Shown: positions 16,817 through 25,545 of the stretch, one piece after another
How positions within the stretch are numbered: the first letter of the stretch is position 1
Layout: the number at the start of each line of letters is the position of its first letter
Source: Deltaproteobacteria bacterium
Lineage (GTDB): Bacteria > Myxococcota_A > Polyangia > Polyangiales > JADJMO01
DNA: 40,655 nucleotides
Assembly: GCA_022843175.1 (NCBI GenBank)
Contig: JALHOE010000067.1
Coordinates: forward strand, 1-40,655
Direction: 5' to 3'
Translations under genes and position numbers: made by a program
The notes under the pieces: model-generated
Databases searched by the model: none
The model's input: only the letters and a program-made list of their open reading frames with translations
Told to the model about the DNA's origin: nothing

Positions 16817-17290
16817 ATGGCGACGGTTCGATTTCTGGGGGGTTCCCCGGGGTCTCGGGAGTCCAGGGAACGAGAGCGCGAGCGCGCGCCGGTCCCCACG
16901 CGCAGGGACAACGCGCAGAAGACGGTCGTCGAGCTGCCGGCGATCCCGGACAAGCTCTACTTCCGCATCGGCGAGGTCGCGAACCTCGTCGGCGTAGAGC
17001 CGCACGTGCTCCGCTACTGGGAGCACGAGTTCCGCTCGATCCGCCCCACCAAGTCGCAGCGCGGCCAGCGGGTGTACTCGCGTAAGGACGTCGATCACCT
17101 GCGCAAGATCCGGAGCCTCCTCTACGAGCAGGGCTTCACGATCGCCGGCGCCAAGAAGGCCCTCCGCGCCCGCGGCGTCGAGCCGCGCGAGGACAACGAC
17201 CCGACCCTCGTCGCGGGCAACCGCGCACGCGAGGCGCTGGTCGAAATCAGACACGACGTCGAGGCCTTCCTCCGCGAGCTCGGCGGCTAG
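16817..17290 (+). CDS. MerR family transcriptional regulator
   Basis: A 157-residue protein. After a charged, Arg/Glu-rich N-terminal tail (1-48) it has the MerR winged helix: [20 protein letters not shown], then [11 protein letters not shown], then [20 protein letters not shown] and a dimerisation helix ([11 protein letters not shown]). There is no ligand-binding domain beyond a short C-terminal helix ([16 protein letters not shown]). It belongs to the small MerR-like proteins found immediately after ihfA. Target genes cannot be read from the sequence. It is coupled to ihfA by a two-base gap. Confidence 0.9.
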   Translation: MATVRFLGGSPGSRESRERERERAPVPTRRDNAQKTVVELPAIPDKLYFRIGEVANLVGVEPHVLRYWEHEFRSIRPTKSQRGQRVYSRKDVDHLRKIRSLLYEQGFTIAGAKKALRARGVEPREDNDPTLVAGNRAREALVEIRHDVEAFLRELGG

Positions 17291-17338
17291 CCCACTTCCG
17301 GGGCGCGCCGAAACGCGTCGAGCGTCATCGGATGCGGC

Positions 17339-17842
17339 ATGGTCGCCGTCTCCACCGTCGCGATGCCGCGCTGCGGGCTCTACCGGACCACGCGTCCACT
17401 CGGCGAGGACGTGCCCGCGGGCATCCTCGTCAACTTTCACAACCACTCCGACCTCGACCAGCCGGTCGTGCACCTCCCGGTGTTCTCGAGCTTCAACCGG
17501 TGGCAGTGGGACAAGCGAGGGCGTCCGGTCCCCGCGCGCAGCGATCTCGAGTCGCTCCGCGCGCTGCCGCCCGAGGGCTACTACGTGCTCCGGCAGGAGG
17601 CGCGCTTCGACGACGCGAGGTGGCCCGCGGGGTCGCTCGTTCAGCTCGGATACGACCGTGCAGCGACGCCGCTCCTGTTCCTCGCGCAGCGGCGCTTTCA
17701 CCTCGCGGAGAACACCCTGTTCTTCGCCGCGCGCGGGATGCCGTTCGAGCCCGCGAGCCTCGAGGGCGCCCTCGAGCCGCTCGTCGTGCACGAGGAGCCC
17801 GATCCCAACGCCGCGGGCGGCGAGGCGCCGGTGGCTAGGTGA
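17339..17842 (+). CDS. Hypothetical protein
   Basis: A 167-residue protein without signal peptide or membrane segments, and of no family I recognise. Sequence features are a Gly/Tyr/Thr N-terminal part (MPRCGLYRTTRPLGEDVPAG), the segment ILVNFHNHSDLDQPVVHLP, and a Trp-containing FNRWQWDKRGRPVP. The body looks like a single beta-rich domain. The start could be ATG 17339 or the ATG at 17363 (MPRCGLYR); the second gives a tighter N-terminus. The reading frame has normal GC-rich codon use, and the gene overlaps the end of the convergent zinc-motif membrane gene by eight bases. Confidence 0.6.
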   Translation: MVAVSTVAMPRCGLYRTTRPLGEDVPAGILVNFHNHSDLDQPVVHLPVFSSFNRWQWDKRGRPVPARSDLESLRALPPEGYYVLRQEARFDDARWPAGSLVQLGYDRAATPLLFLAQRRFHLAENTLFFAARGMPFEPASLEGALEPLVVHEEPDPNAAGGEAPVAR

Positions 17843-18614
17843 ACGTGCCGACGATCGCGTAGCCGACGCCGACGCACGAAAGGAGCAGCAGCAGCGCCAT
17901 ATACGGGACCGTCGCCCGGTTGACGCGCCTCGTAGCGCCCTCGACCCCGTGCACGTCCCGGAGCCACACCGCCGTGGCGTCGCGGAACAGCCGGCTGTTG
18001 CCCTGCATGCGCGCGCGCGCGCCGGCGAGGTTGCCGACGAGCAGCGGGGCGAGGACGCCGGCGGGGCCGGTGGCGAGGTCCCAGCCGCACGCATAGAGAC
18101 CGGCGCGGAGCACGGCCGCGCGCGAGATCGACGTGCCGAGCTTGCTCCCCTCGCGCGCGACCACCCACTGGTGCACGAGGTGGATGACGATCATCGTGGG
18201 GACGAAGACGAGCGAGATGCGGCCGACGAGGCCGAGCACGGTGAGGACCGCGTGCGCGTCGTGGGTGAGATACCAAGTGACGGCGCCGCCGAGGAGCGCG
18301 AGCGGAACGCACGTAGCGGCCACCGCGACGAGCTCGCACGCGAGGGCGAACGTGAAGGCGGGCCCGACGCCGTTTCCGGTGGAACGGCTGGCACGAACCC
18401 ACAGCTCGAGGTCCGACGCGCTCGTCATCGCGGTGCGCCAGAGCGAGCGGACGGGAGGGGTCTCGCCGTCTTCCCAGGAGAGGAGCCGGTGGATCGGGCG
18501 CTCGCCCGACTGCTCGTAGAGCTCGTGGCCCGGGCACGACGGATCGCCGCATTGCGCGCACACCGCGATCGCGGGCACGTCGCGCATATCGGAGGGATCC
18601 CGGAGCGCACCCAT
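17835..18614 (-). CDS. Membrane protein with N-terminal zinc-binding motif
   Basis: A 259-residue protein. Near the N-terminus, C19-x2-C22-x4-C27-x2-H30 (CAQCGDPSCPGH) forms a compact zinc-site motif. Membrane segments follow at about 84-116, 121-148, 170-197 and 236-257, a four-helix arrangement reminiscent of Yip1-like proteins. The cytoplasmic zinc motif in front of a Yip1-like bundle suggests membrane organisation or trafficking, but this is inference. I start at ATG 18614, 17 codons inside the longest possible frame, because the upstream part has no conserved look. It is divergent from the histidine kinase gene. Confidence 0.68.
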   Translation of the reverse strand: MGALRDPSDMRDVPAIAVCAQCGDPSCPGHELYEQSGERPIHRLLSWEDGETPPVRSLWRTAMTSASDLELWVRASRSTGNGVGPAFTFALACELVAVAATCVPLALLGGAVTWYLTHDAHAVLTVLGLVGRISLVFVPTMIVIHLVHQWVVAREGSKLGTSISRAAVLRAGLYACGWDLATGPAGVLAPLLVGNLAGARARMQGNSRLFRDATAVWLRDVHGVEGATRRVNRATVPYMALLLLLSCVGVGYAIVGTFT

Positions 18615-18684
18615 GGCAGGGCCGATTTTGACGCCGAAAGCCCTCGCGCGCCACCCCAAACCCACGAAAACTTACACGGCGGCC

Positions 18685-18690
18685 TATGAT
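18685..18690 (+). promoter_or_regulatory. -10 element of sensor kinase operon, possibly leaderless
   Basis: TATGAT matches the -10 consensus at five of six positions and lies six bases before ATG 18697, so transcription would start at the ATG. No Shine-Dalgarno is present. A clear -35 is not seen. Confidence 0.45.
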
Positions 18691-18696
18691 CGCCCC

Positions 18697-20202
18697 ATGA
18701 GCAGCGGCCCTGCCTCCGAGCGCGGCACCGCACTTCCTCGCGCGCGGGGGCATGTCCTCGTCGTGGACGACCACGAGGCGCTCGCCGACAACCTGCGCGA
18801 AATCATCCTCGAAGAGGGGTCGATCGACGTCACCGTCCGCGGTAGCGGTGAGGCAGCCCTCGCGTTCGCCCGCAACCACGGCTTCGACGTCGCGATCGTC
18901 GACGTGAAGCTCCCCGACACCTCGGGCGTGGAGCTGTTGCCGCGCCTTCGCGAGGTCGTGCCCGACGCCGAGATCATCCTGATCACTGGCTTCGCCACCA
19001 TCGACGCCGCCATCGCGGCGCTCCGCGGCGGCGCCTTCGCGCTCCTCCTCAAGAGCTTTCGACCCGAGGAGCTGAAGTCGACGGTCGAGCAGGCGATGGT
19101 GAAGGTCGCGCTTCGCCGCGAGCGCGACTGGCTCGAGCGCCGGTATCGCGCGCTCGTCGAGGTCGCCGACGTCATCGTGCTCGGCATCGACCGGCGCGGC
19201 GAGGTCGTCCTCGCGAACCCGAAGTTCACCGCGCTCACCGGAGTGCCCCCCACCACCGCGCGCGGCGAGAGCGTCGAGCGCTGGATCGGCGAGCGCGATC
19301 GCGCCCCCTTTCTCGCCGCGCTCGACGACGTCGCCGCGCGCGGTCAGCCGCGCGAGCTCGAGGCCTCGTTGATCTCGGACGGCGCGTCGCGCGTCATCCG
19401 CTGGCACCTCAGCGCCGAGCACGAGGGCCTCATCTTCGCCATCGGCGTGGACGTCACCGAGCGCCGCGCCCTCGAGCGCCGCGCCGCCAACGCCGAAGCG
19501 CTCTCGACGATGGGCACCCTCGCCCTCGGCCTCGCGCACGAGATCCGCAACCCGCTCAACGCCGCGGTGCTGCAGATGCACCTCCTCGGCAAGCAGGTCG
19601 AGCGCGAGGTCGCGAGCGACACCGCACGCGCTTCGATGCGCGATCGCGTGCAGATCGTGGTGGGCGAAATCAAGCGGCTCGGCCGGCTGCTCACGGAGTT
19701 CCTCGAGCTCGCGCGCCCCCGCGGGCTCGCGCGAGAACGGGTCGCGATCGGCGAGGTGATCGACGCAGTCATCGAGCTGCACGCAGCCGAGGCCTCGCAG
19801 CGCGGCGTCACCGCCGAGCGGCTCGACCAGGGCGTGGTGCCGCCGGTGCTCGGCGATCGCGAGAAGCTCCGCCAGGTGTTCGTCAACCTCTTCGTCAACG
19901 CGCTCGACGCGACGGCGTCGGGGGGCACGGTCCGCATCACGACCGAGCAGCTCGGCGACAAGGTGATGGTCGACATGAGCGACGACGGCTGTGGCATCGC
20001 CGAGGCCGATCTGTCGCGGCTGTTCGACCCCTTCTTCACCACCAAGCCCGGCGGTACGGGCCTCGGGCTCTCCATCGTCCGCAAGATCCTGGAGCAGCAC
20101 GGCGGCGCGCTGTCGGTTCGCTCGCGCGTCGGCGAGGGCACGACGGTCCGCGTCGAGCTGCCCGTCGCGCCGCCGGACTCGGCTACCATGACCCCGCCAT
20201 GA
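18697..20202 (+). CDS. Hybrid REC-PAS-histidine kinase
   Basis: A 501-residue cytoplasmic protein. A receiver comes first (about 17-140) with D69 (in VAIVDVKLPD) as phosphoacceptor and KSF instead of KPF at K119. A PAS-like domain follows (about 150-260). The DHp helix has GLAHEIRNPLNAAV with H281, and the HATPase domain has an N-box (NLFVNALDA), DDGCGIAEADL, FDPFFTTKPGG and TGLGLSIV. There is no membrane anchor, so it senses an internal signal or is itself phosphorylated by another kinase through the N-terminal receiver. ATG 18697 is preferred over a start 28 codons earlier because it follows TATGAT. The stop overlaps the next ATG by four bases (ATGA). Confidence 0.92.
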   Translation: MSSGPASERGTALPRARGHVLVVDDHEALADNLREIILEEGSIDVTVRGSGEAALAFARNHGFDVAIVDVKLPDTSGVELLPRLREVVPDAEIILITGFATIDAAIAALRGGAFALLLKSFRPEELKSTVEQAMVKVALRRERDWLERRYRALVEVADVIVLGIDRRGEVVLANPKFTALTGVPPTTARGESVERWIGERDRAPFLAALDDVAARGQPRELEASLISDGASRVIRWHLSAEHEGLIFAIGVDVTERRALERRAANAEALSTMGTLALGLAHEIRNPLNAAVLQMHLLGKQVEREVASDTARASMRDRVQIVVGEIKRLGRLLTEFLELARPRGLARERVAIGEVIDAVIELHAAEASQRGVTAERLDQGVVPPVLGDREKLRQVFVNLFVNALDATASGGTVRITTEQLGDKVMVDMSDDGCGIAEADLSRLFDPFFTTKPGGTGLGLSIVRKILEQHGGALSVRSRVGEGTTVRVELPVAPPDSATMTPP

Positions 20203-20852
20203 AGCCGTGGATGCGATGGTCGCTGTGGGGCATCCTGTTCTTCGGAGCGCTCTTCGGAGCGCTCCGCTACTGGGTCATCGACTTCTACACCGTCCCCGAG
20301 ACGGCGACCGAGCCCGCGAACTGGGCCAACGCGCCCAACCTCGAGCCGGGCGATTTCGTGCTGGTGTGGCGCATGGGTAAGCCGCACATCGGTGACGTCG
20401 TGCGGTGCCCCGATCCGTCGGCGCCGCCCGAGGCGCCACGCTGGCTCGTCGCGCGCGTCATAGGCATCACCGGGGACAAGATCGAGATGCTCGAGGGGCA
20501 GCTTCGCATCAACGGCTTTCGCGTGCCGACGGGCGCCTGCACGGGACAGCCCCGCAAGGTCGTCGACGAGTCGGGCACCGAGGTCGACATGGTCTGCTAC
20601 TCGGAGGAGCTCGGCGGCGGGAAGCACGACGTGCAGGTGCTCCCCAACGCGCCGGCGGCCGCCGCGCTCGAGCAGGTCATCGCGCCCGGCAAGCTGTTCC
20701 TGCTCAGCGACAACCGCTCGCCGCCGTGGAACCGCGACTCGCGCGAGGTGGGCCAGGTCGATCTCGACTCGTGCACCCAACGACTGGCGGTCCGCCTCGT
20801 GAGCAAGCAGGGTTGGAAGGACGCCGATCGGCGCATGGGGTTCCTCTTCTAA
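20199..20852 (+). CDS. lepB: Signal peptidase I-like protein lacking catalytic Ser and Lys
   Basis: A 217-residue protein with one N-terminal membrane segment (about 7-28) and the S26 peptidase layout. Box B reads VPETATEP (32-39) instead of I-P-S-G-S-M-x-P, so the nucleophile Ser is Ala36. NLEPGDFVLVWR (47-58) matches the following box. Box D reads ARVIGITGD (85-93) instead of K-R-V-x-G-x-P-G-D, so the general-base Lys is Ala85. Box E, SDNRSPPWNRDSREVG (170-185), is intact. The fold is therefore kept while both catalytic residues are missing: probably a non-catalytic relative. It overlaps the kinase gene by ATGA and the next gene by one base, in a tight three-gene operon. The gene symbol denotes family only. 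Confidence 0.85.
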   Translation: MKPWMRWSLWGILFFGALFGALRYWVIDFYTVPETATEPANWANAPNLEPGDFVLVWRMGKPHIGDVVRCPDPSAPPEAPRWLVARVIGITGDKIEMLEGQLRINGFRVPTGACTGQPRKVVDESGTEVDMVCYSEELGGGKHDVQVLPNAPAAAALEQVIAPGKLFLLSDNRSPPWNRDSREVGQVDLDSCTQRLAVRLVSKQGWKDADRRMGFLF

Positions 20853-21865
20853 TGATCCGCGCCGTCATCCTCGCCACGGGCTTCGCCCTGCTCCTCGCGC
20901 CGAAGGCGCCCCCCAAAGAGGCCGCGCCCGCGCTGCCCGCGCCCGACGTCAAGCTGCGCGTCGAGCCGCACGCCAACAAGCCGTGGCGCCTCGAGGTCAC
21001 CAACAACAGCAGCACGCCGCTCCGCGTCGTCGCCGATGCGCGCCTGCTCCGCATGACCATCGAGCCGCCGCCCTCGACGACGCCGCTCAAGAAGGGGCAG
21101 AAGGCGCCGGCGCCCGCCGAGTGCGCCCTCCCCGGCTCGATGCGCAGCGACGAGCGCACGCTCACGCTGCCGCCCGGCGGCAAGTGGGCCGAGGACTTCG
21201 ACCCGCGCCTCTACTGCCTCGACCGCACCGACAAGCTCGTCGACGGCGCGATCCTCACCGCGCGCCTCGGGTGGGCGCCGCCGAAGGGAGGCAAGCTCTC
21301 CGCGCCGTTCGCGGTGGTGCCGGAGTCGGCAGACATCGCGTCGGCCAAGGAGATCGCCGCCGCGTCGATCGTGCTCGACGCGGACATGTACCCGCTCAAG
21401 AACAACACCGGGCTCGGTCCGATCATCGCGGCGCCCGGCGGCGCGCGCTCGGTGGGCAACGGCAAGGACACCGACGTAACCCTCGTGCTCCGCAACATCG
21501 GCGCCGAGTCGCACACGCTCTACCCGCGCCCGCAGCTCGTCGACGCGATGGTGCTCAACCCGCGCGGTCAGGTCATCCCCTGCCGCGGCGCCGCGATCGT
21601 CCCCGCGCCGATCGCCGAGTTCATCACCAAGCTCCCGCCCAAGGGTGTGTGGCAGGCCACCGTGCCGCTCGCCGCGCTCTGTCCGAGCGGCACGTTCGAT
21701 CGCCCCGGCCTCTACCTCGTGACCCCGATGATCCACCTGCCGCCGATGCCGCAGGTGCAGAACGAGGTCAGCGGCGACATCAGCGCCGACCGCCCGCAGC
21801 TCGTGCGCGTGGAGACGGGGAGCAAGCCGTTCTACGACGCGCCGCCCGCCGCCGCGAAGCCCTGA
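20852..21865 (+). CDS. Secreted protein of unknown function
   Basis: A 337-residue protein with signal peptide MIRAVILATGFALLLAPKA. It has two or three beta-sandwich-like stretches (LRVEPHANKPWRLEVTNNS, TDVTLVLRNIGAESHTLYPR, KGVWQATVPLAALC) and a Pro/Ala-rich tail. The phrases LEVTNNSSTPLRV and VLRNIGAESH recall domains that bind or present surface ligands; no enzyme motif is visible. Its ATG shares a base with the TAA of the signal-peptidase-like gene (TAATG), so translation is coupled. The shared operon suggests that kinase, peptidase-like protein and this protein work in one envelope pathway, which is inference. Confidence 0.7.
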   Translation: MIRAVILATGFALLLAPKAPPKEAAPALPAPDVKLRVEPHANKPWRLEVTNNSSTPLRVVADARLLRMTIEPPPSTTPLKKGQKAPAPAECALPGSMRSDERTLTLPPGGKWAEDFDPRLYCLDRTDKLVDGAILTARLGWAPPKGGKLSAPFAVVPESADIASAKEIAAASIVLDADMYPLKNNTGLGPIIAAPGGARSVGNGKDTDVTLVLRNIGAESHTLYPRPQLVDAMVLNPRGQVIPCRGAAIVPAPIAEFITKLPPKGVWQATVPLAALCPSGTFDRPGLYLVTPMIHLPPMPQVQNEVSGDISADRPQLVRVETGSKPFYDAPPAAAKP

Positions 21866-21875
21866 GCGCTCGGCG

Positions 21876-22421
21876 CTACGCGCGCCGGCGAAACGCGACC
21901 ACGTCGGGGGCGAGCTCGAACGCCGCGAGCCCCTCGACCCGTCGGGCGAGCGGGATCTCCGCGCGCGCGACGAGCAAAACGCCGTCGCGCGACAGCGCGC
22001 CCGCGAGGCGCGTGAGCAGCGCGAGCGCCTCGGCTTCGTCGAAATAGATCACCACGTTGCGACAGAGGATGGCGTCGAACGGACCGAACAGCCCCGTGCG
22101 GCGCAGGTCTCCGTGGAGGAACCGACAGCGCGCGGCGACGGCCGGGTCGACGACGTCGCCGGTGAGGTACCGCTTCAACCGCGGCGGCAGCTCGGCCCCC
22201 GGGTAGCGGGCCGCGCGCGCGGTCGCGATGTTCGCCGGATCGAGGTCGATGCCGACGACCTCGCTCGCGGGCAGCATCATCGCCAGCGTGTACACCTCTT
22301 CGCCGGTGGAGCACCCCGCCGACAGCGCCCGCACCCGCGGTCGCGCCGACAGCGCCGGCACGAGCGCCTCGAGCTGCTCGGCGTCGCGGTAGAAGCGGGT
22401 GTGCGGCGACGGCTGATTCAT
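21876..22421 (-). CDS. CheR-type methyltransferase, lacking the N-terminal domain
   Basis: A 181-residue protein with the CheR catalytic domain: TRFYRD (8-13), the SAM loop ALSAGCSTGEEVYTLAM (32-48), GIDLDPANIATAR, GPFDAILCRNVVIYFD (113-128) and a C-terminal LARRVEGLAAFEL segment. Typical CheR proteins are about 270-280 residues and begin with an all-alpha domain; here it is missing. It cannot be restored by an earlier start because a TAG sits immediately before the ATG and the divergent adenosyltransferase gene starts 13 bases upstream. It could methylate chemoreceptors or chemosensory-like proteins; no che genes are nearby. Confidence 0.8.
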   Translation of the reverse strand: MNQPSPHTRFYRDAEQLEALVPALSARPRVRALSAGCSTGEEVYTLAMMLPASEVVGIDLDPANIATARAARYPGAELPPRLKRYLTGDVVDPAVAARCRFLHGDLRRTGLFGPFDAILCRNVVIYFDEAEALALLTRLAGALSRDGVLLVARAEIPLARRVEGLAAFELAPDVVAFRRRA

Positions 22422-22422
22422 C

Positions 22423-22428
22423 TATGAC
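22423..22428 (+). promoter_or_regulatory. -10-like element of adenosyltransferase gene, possibly leaderless
   Basis: TATGAC lies in the 13-bp divergent gap and ends six bases before GTG 22435, the same spacing as at tlyA and the sensor kinase gene. The ATG inside this hexamer opens a frame that stops after four codons, so GTG is the start. Confidence 0.4.
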
Positions 22429-22434
22429 GATCCG

Positions 22435-22989
22435 GTGAAGATCTACACCCGCACGGGCGACGACGGCACCACTGGGCTCTTCGGCGGCGTGCGCGTCAAG
22501 AAGGGCGCGCTGCGCGTCGAGGCCTACGGCACGGTCGACGAGACCAACGCGGCGATCGGTCGCGCCCGCGTCTCGCTCGCCGGCTCGCCGATCGACGCCG
22601 TGCTCGCGCCGATTCAAGAGGAGCTCTTCACCCTCGGCGCCGAGCTCGCGACGGTGCCGGGCAAGGAGGGGTCGCTGAAGATGACGCTGATCTCCGCCGA
22701 CGACGGCGCGCGCCTCGAACGCGAGATCGACGCCGCCGAGGAGGGCCTCGCGCCGCTCAAGTCGTTCGTGCTCCCCGGCGGCACCGCCGGCGCGGCCGAC
22801 CTCCACCTCGCGCGCTGCGTCGCACGCCGCGCCGAGCGGCTGCTGGTCACGCTCGCGGACCAGGAGCCGGTCCGCAGCGAGTGCATCGTGTACCTCAATC
22901 GCCTGAGCGATCTGCTGTTCACGCTGGCGCGCCGCGCCAACCACCTCGCCGGCGTCCCGGACGTGCCCTGGATCGGCCGCGAACGCTGA
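22435..22989 (+). CDS. pduO: ATP:cob(I)alamin adenosyltransferase, PduO type
   Basis: A 184-residue protein of normal PduO/MMAB length. It carries the N-terminal ATP-binding signature YTRTGDDGTTGLFGG (4-18), GTVDETNAAIG (32-42), SFVLPGG, ARRAERLL and YLNRLSDLLFTLAR. The enzyme transfers the 5'-deoxyadenosyl group of ATP to cob(I)alamin, making coenzyme B12 for enzymes such as methylmalonyl-CoA mutase. The start is GTG 22435; upstream there is only TATGAC at -10-like spacing. It begins a same-strand run with mtnP (15-bp gap), the isomerase-like gene and the PfkB gene. Confidence 0.95.
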   Translation: MKIYTRTGDDGTTGLFGGVRVKKGALRVEAYGTVDETNAAIGRARVSLAGSPIDAVLAPIQEELFTLGAELATVPGKEGSLKMTLISADDGARLEREIDAAEEGLAPLKSFVLPGGTAGAADLHLARCVARRAERLLVTLADQEPVRSECIVYLNRLSDLLFTLARRANHLAGVPDVPWIGRER

Positions 22990-23004
22990 GGTAAGCCAGC
23001 GCGC

Positions 23005-23871
<867 letters not shown>

Positions 23872-23875
23872 TCGC

Positions 23876-24496
23876 ATGAAGAAGATCCAGTTCCTTTTCG
23901 ACTTCATCTCGCCCTACGCGTACCTCGCGTGGACGCAGATCCACGCGCTCGCCGAGCGCAACGGCGCCGAGGTCGAGCCGGTGCCGATCCTGTTCGCGGC
24001 TCTGCTCAACACCCTCGGGCAGAAGGGCCCCGCGGAGATCCCGCCCAAGCGGGTCTACGTGTTCAAGGACGCGTACCGCAAAGCCCACGCCCTCGGCGTG
24101 CCGCTCGCGCCGCCGGCGACCCACCCGTTCAACCCGCTCCCGGCGCTGCGCGCGGTCACCGCGTTCCCCGAGCGTCGCCTGATCGACGCGCTCTTCCGCG
24201 CGACGTGGGTCGAGGGCCGCCGGGTGGATCTCCCCGAGGTCGTGCTCGACATCGCCTCCGAGGCCGGTTTCGCCGTGGAAATCACCGACGCGGTGAAGGC
24301 GCAGCTCAAGGCCAACACCGAGCGCGCCCTCGCGAGCGGCGCGTTCGGGGTGCCGACGATGCTGGTCGAGGGCGAGCTCTTCTGGGGCGTCGACTCGCTC
24401 CCGCACCTCGAGGCCTTCCTCCAGGGACGCGATCCGGTCCCTGCGGACGCGTTCGCCAGGTGGGGGGGGATCCTCCCCTCCGCCTCGCGTATTTGA
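23876..24496 (+). CDS. 2-hydroxychromene-2-carboxylate isomerase-like (DsbA family)
   Basis: A 206-residue protein of the kappa-class GST/HCCA isomerase group: FDFISPYAYLAW (8-19), where S12 takes the place of the DsbA catalytic Cys; the middle helical domain (ALGVPLAPPATHPFNPLPALRA); and the cis-Pro loop GAFGVPTMLVEGELFWGVDSL. Family members use glutathione to isomerise hydroxychromene carboxylates in naphthalene breakdown, but many relatives in non-degraders have unknown substrates. No aromatic-degradation genes are nearby, so this is a family name only. It is packed four bases after mtnP. Confidence 0.88.
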   Translation: MKKIQFLFDFISPYAYLAWTQIHALAERNGAEVEPVPILFAALLNTLGQKGPAEIPPKRVYVFKDAYRKAHALGVPLAPPATHPFNPLPALRAVTAFPERRLIDALFRATWVEGRRVDLPEVVLDIASEAGFAVEITDAVKAQLKANTERALASGAFGVPTMLVEGELFWGVDSLPHLEAFLQGRDPVPADAFARWGGILPSASRI

Positions 24497-24530
24497 CGCC
24501 CCGCGCAAGCTACGGAACGAGGCGCGACGC

Positions 24531-25478
24531 ATGTCCCGCCTATTGATCGTTGGCTCTGTCGCGTTCGACGACCTCGAGCTCCCCACCGGAAAGCACGACA
24601 ACGTTTGGGGCGGGTCCGCCTCCTATGCGAGCCTCGCGGCGTCGCTGTTCACACCGATCGATCTGGTCGGCGTGATCGGCGAGGACTTCCCCGACAAGCA
24701 CCTGCAAACGCTCCGCGGCCACGGCATCAGCACCGAGGGTGTCGAGCGCGCAGCCGGCAAGTCGTTCCGCTGGGCCGGTCGCTACGACGCGACGCTCTCG
24801 AGCCGCACCACGCTCGACACGCAGCTCAACGTCTTCGCCGACTTCAAGCCGAAGATCCCGGCGTCGGCGCGGCGCGCGCCCTTCGTCCTGCTCGGCAACA
24901 TCCACCCGTCGTTGCAGCTCGAGGTCCTCGAGCAGGTCGAGAAGCCCCGCCTCGTCGTGGCCGACACGATGAACTTCTGGATCACCGGCGAGCCCACGGC
25001 GCTCAAGAAGCTGCTCCATCACGTCGACGTCCTCGTCATCAACGACGAAGAGGCGCGCCAGCTCGGCGAGCACCACAACGTCTCGCGCGCCGCCGCCGCC
25101 ATCCGCAAGATGGGCCCGAAGCACCTGGTCGTGAAGCGCGGCGAGTACGGCGCGCTCCTGTTCGATCCGGAGGGCACCTTCTTCGCGCCCGCCTACCCGC
25201 TCGAGGACGTCCTCGATCCCACCGGCGCCGGCGACACCTTCGCGGGCGGCTTCCTCGGCTACCTTGCCCACGTCGACGCCAAGGGTGGGTCGGTCGACCG
25301 CGCCGCGTTCCGCCGCGCGATCGTCGCGGGCAGCGCGATGGCCTCGTTCTGCGTGGAGGACGTCGGGCCGAACCGGCTCTTGACGCTCAGCGGCACGCAG
25401 CTGCGCGACCGGCTCGGCCAGTTCAAGCAGCTCGTCCACGTCGAGCACGAGCTCGACGCCCTCTCGCTCCTCCGTTGA
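24531..25478 (+). CDS. PfkB family sugar/nucleoside kinase
   Basis: A 315-residue ribokinase-fold kinase. The N-terminal signature is GSVAFDDLELP with GGSASYAS (27-34), then VGVIGEDFPDKH. The C-terminal signature DPTGAGDTFAGGFLGYL (229-245) contains the anion hole GAGD and catalytic D235; NDEEA is at 171-175. The substrate is not certain. Its place next to MTA phosphorylase suggests a role in adenosine, ribose or methylthioribose salvage, which is inference from context. It is the last gene of the run 22435-25478; the following gene has its own promoter-like sequence. Confidence 0.93.
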   Translation: MSRLLIVGSVAFDDLELPTGKHDNVWGGSASYASLAASLFTPIDLVGVIGEDFPDKHLQTLRGHGISTEGVERAAGKSFRWAGRYDATLSSRTTLDTQLNVFADFKPKIPASARRAPFVLLGNIHPSLQLEVLEQVEKPRLVVADTMNFWITGEPTALKKLLHHVDVLVINDEEARQLGEHHNVSRAAAAIRKMGPKHLVVKRGEYGALLFDPEGTFFAPAYPLEDVLDPTGAGDTFAGGFLGYLAHVDAKGGSVDRAAFRRAIVAGSAMASFCVEDVGPNRLLTLSGTQLRDRLGQFKQLVHVEHELDALSLLR

Positions 25479-25503
25479 GCCCTTCTGAGCACGGCAAACG
25501 TGC

Positions 25504-25509
25504 TAGGGT
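25504..25509 (+). promoter_or_regulatory. Extended -10-like element
   Basis: TAGGGT is preceded by TGC, giving an extended -10 form. It lies 36 bases before ATG 25546, leaving a short leader that holds GGAGGG at proper Shine-Dalgarno spacing. The same CGTGCTAGGG string occurs before the gene at 7301. Confidence 0.35.
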
Positions 25510-25545
25510 CTGTGATTCCTTGACCTCGTGCTCGGAGGGACTGCG

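Noticed and set aside
18613-18696. 28-residue N-terminal extension of the hybrid kinase
   Set aside because: It has no conserved character and contains the TATGAT -10-like element; the ATG at 18697 fits better.
23876-24496. Naphthalene-degradation gene
   Set aside because: Only the fold is supported. No aromatic dioxygenase or related genes are nearby, so no pathway is claimed.
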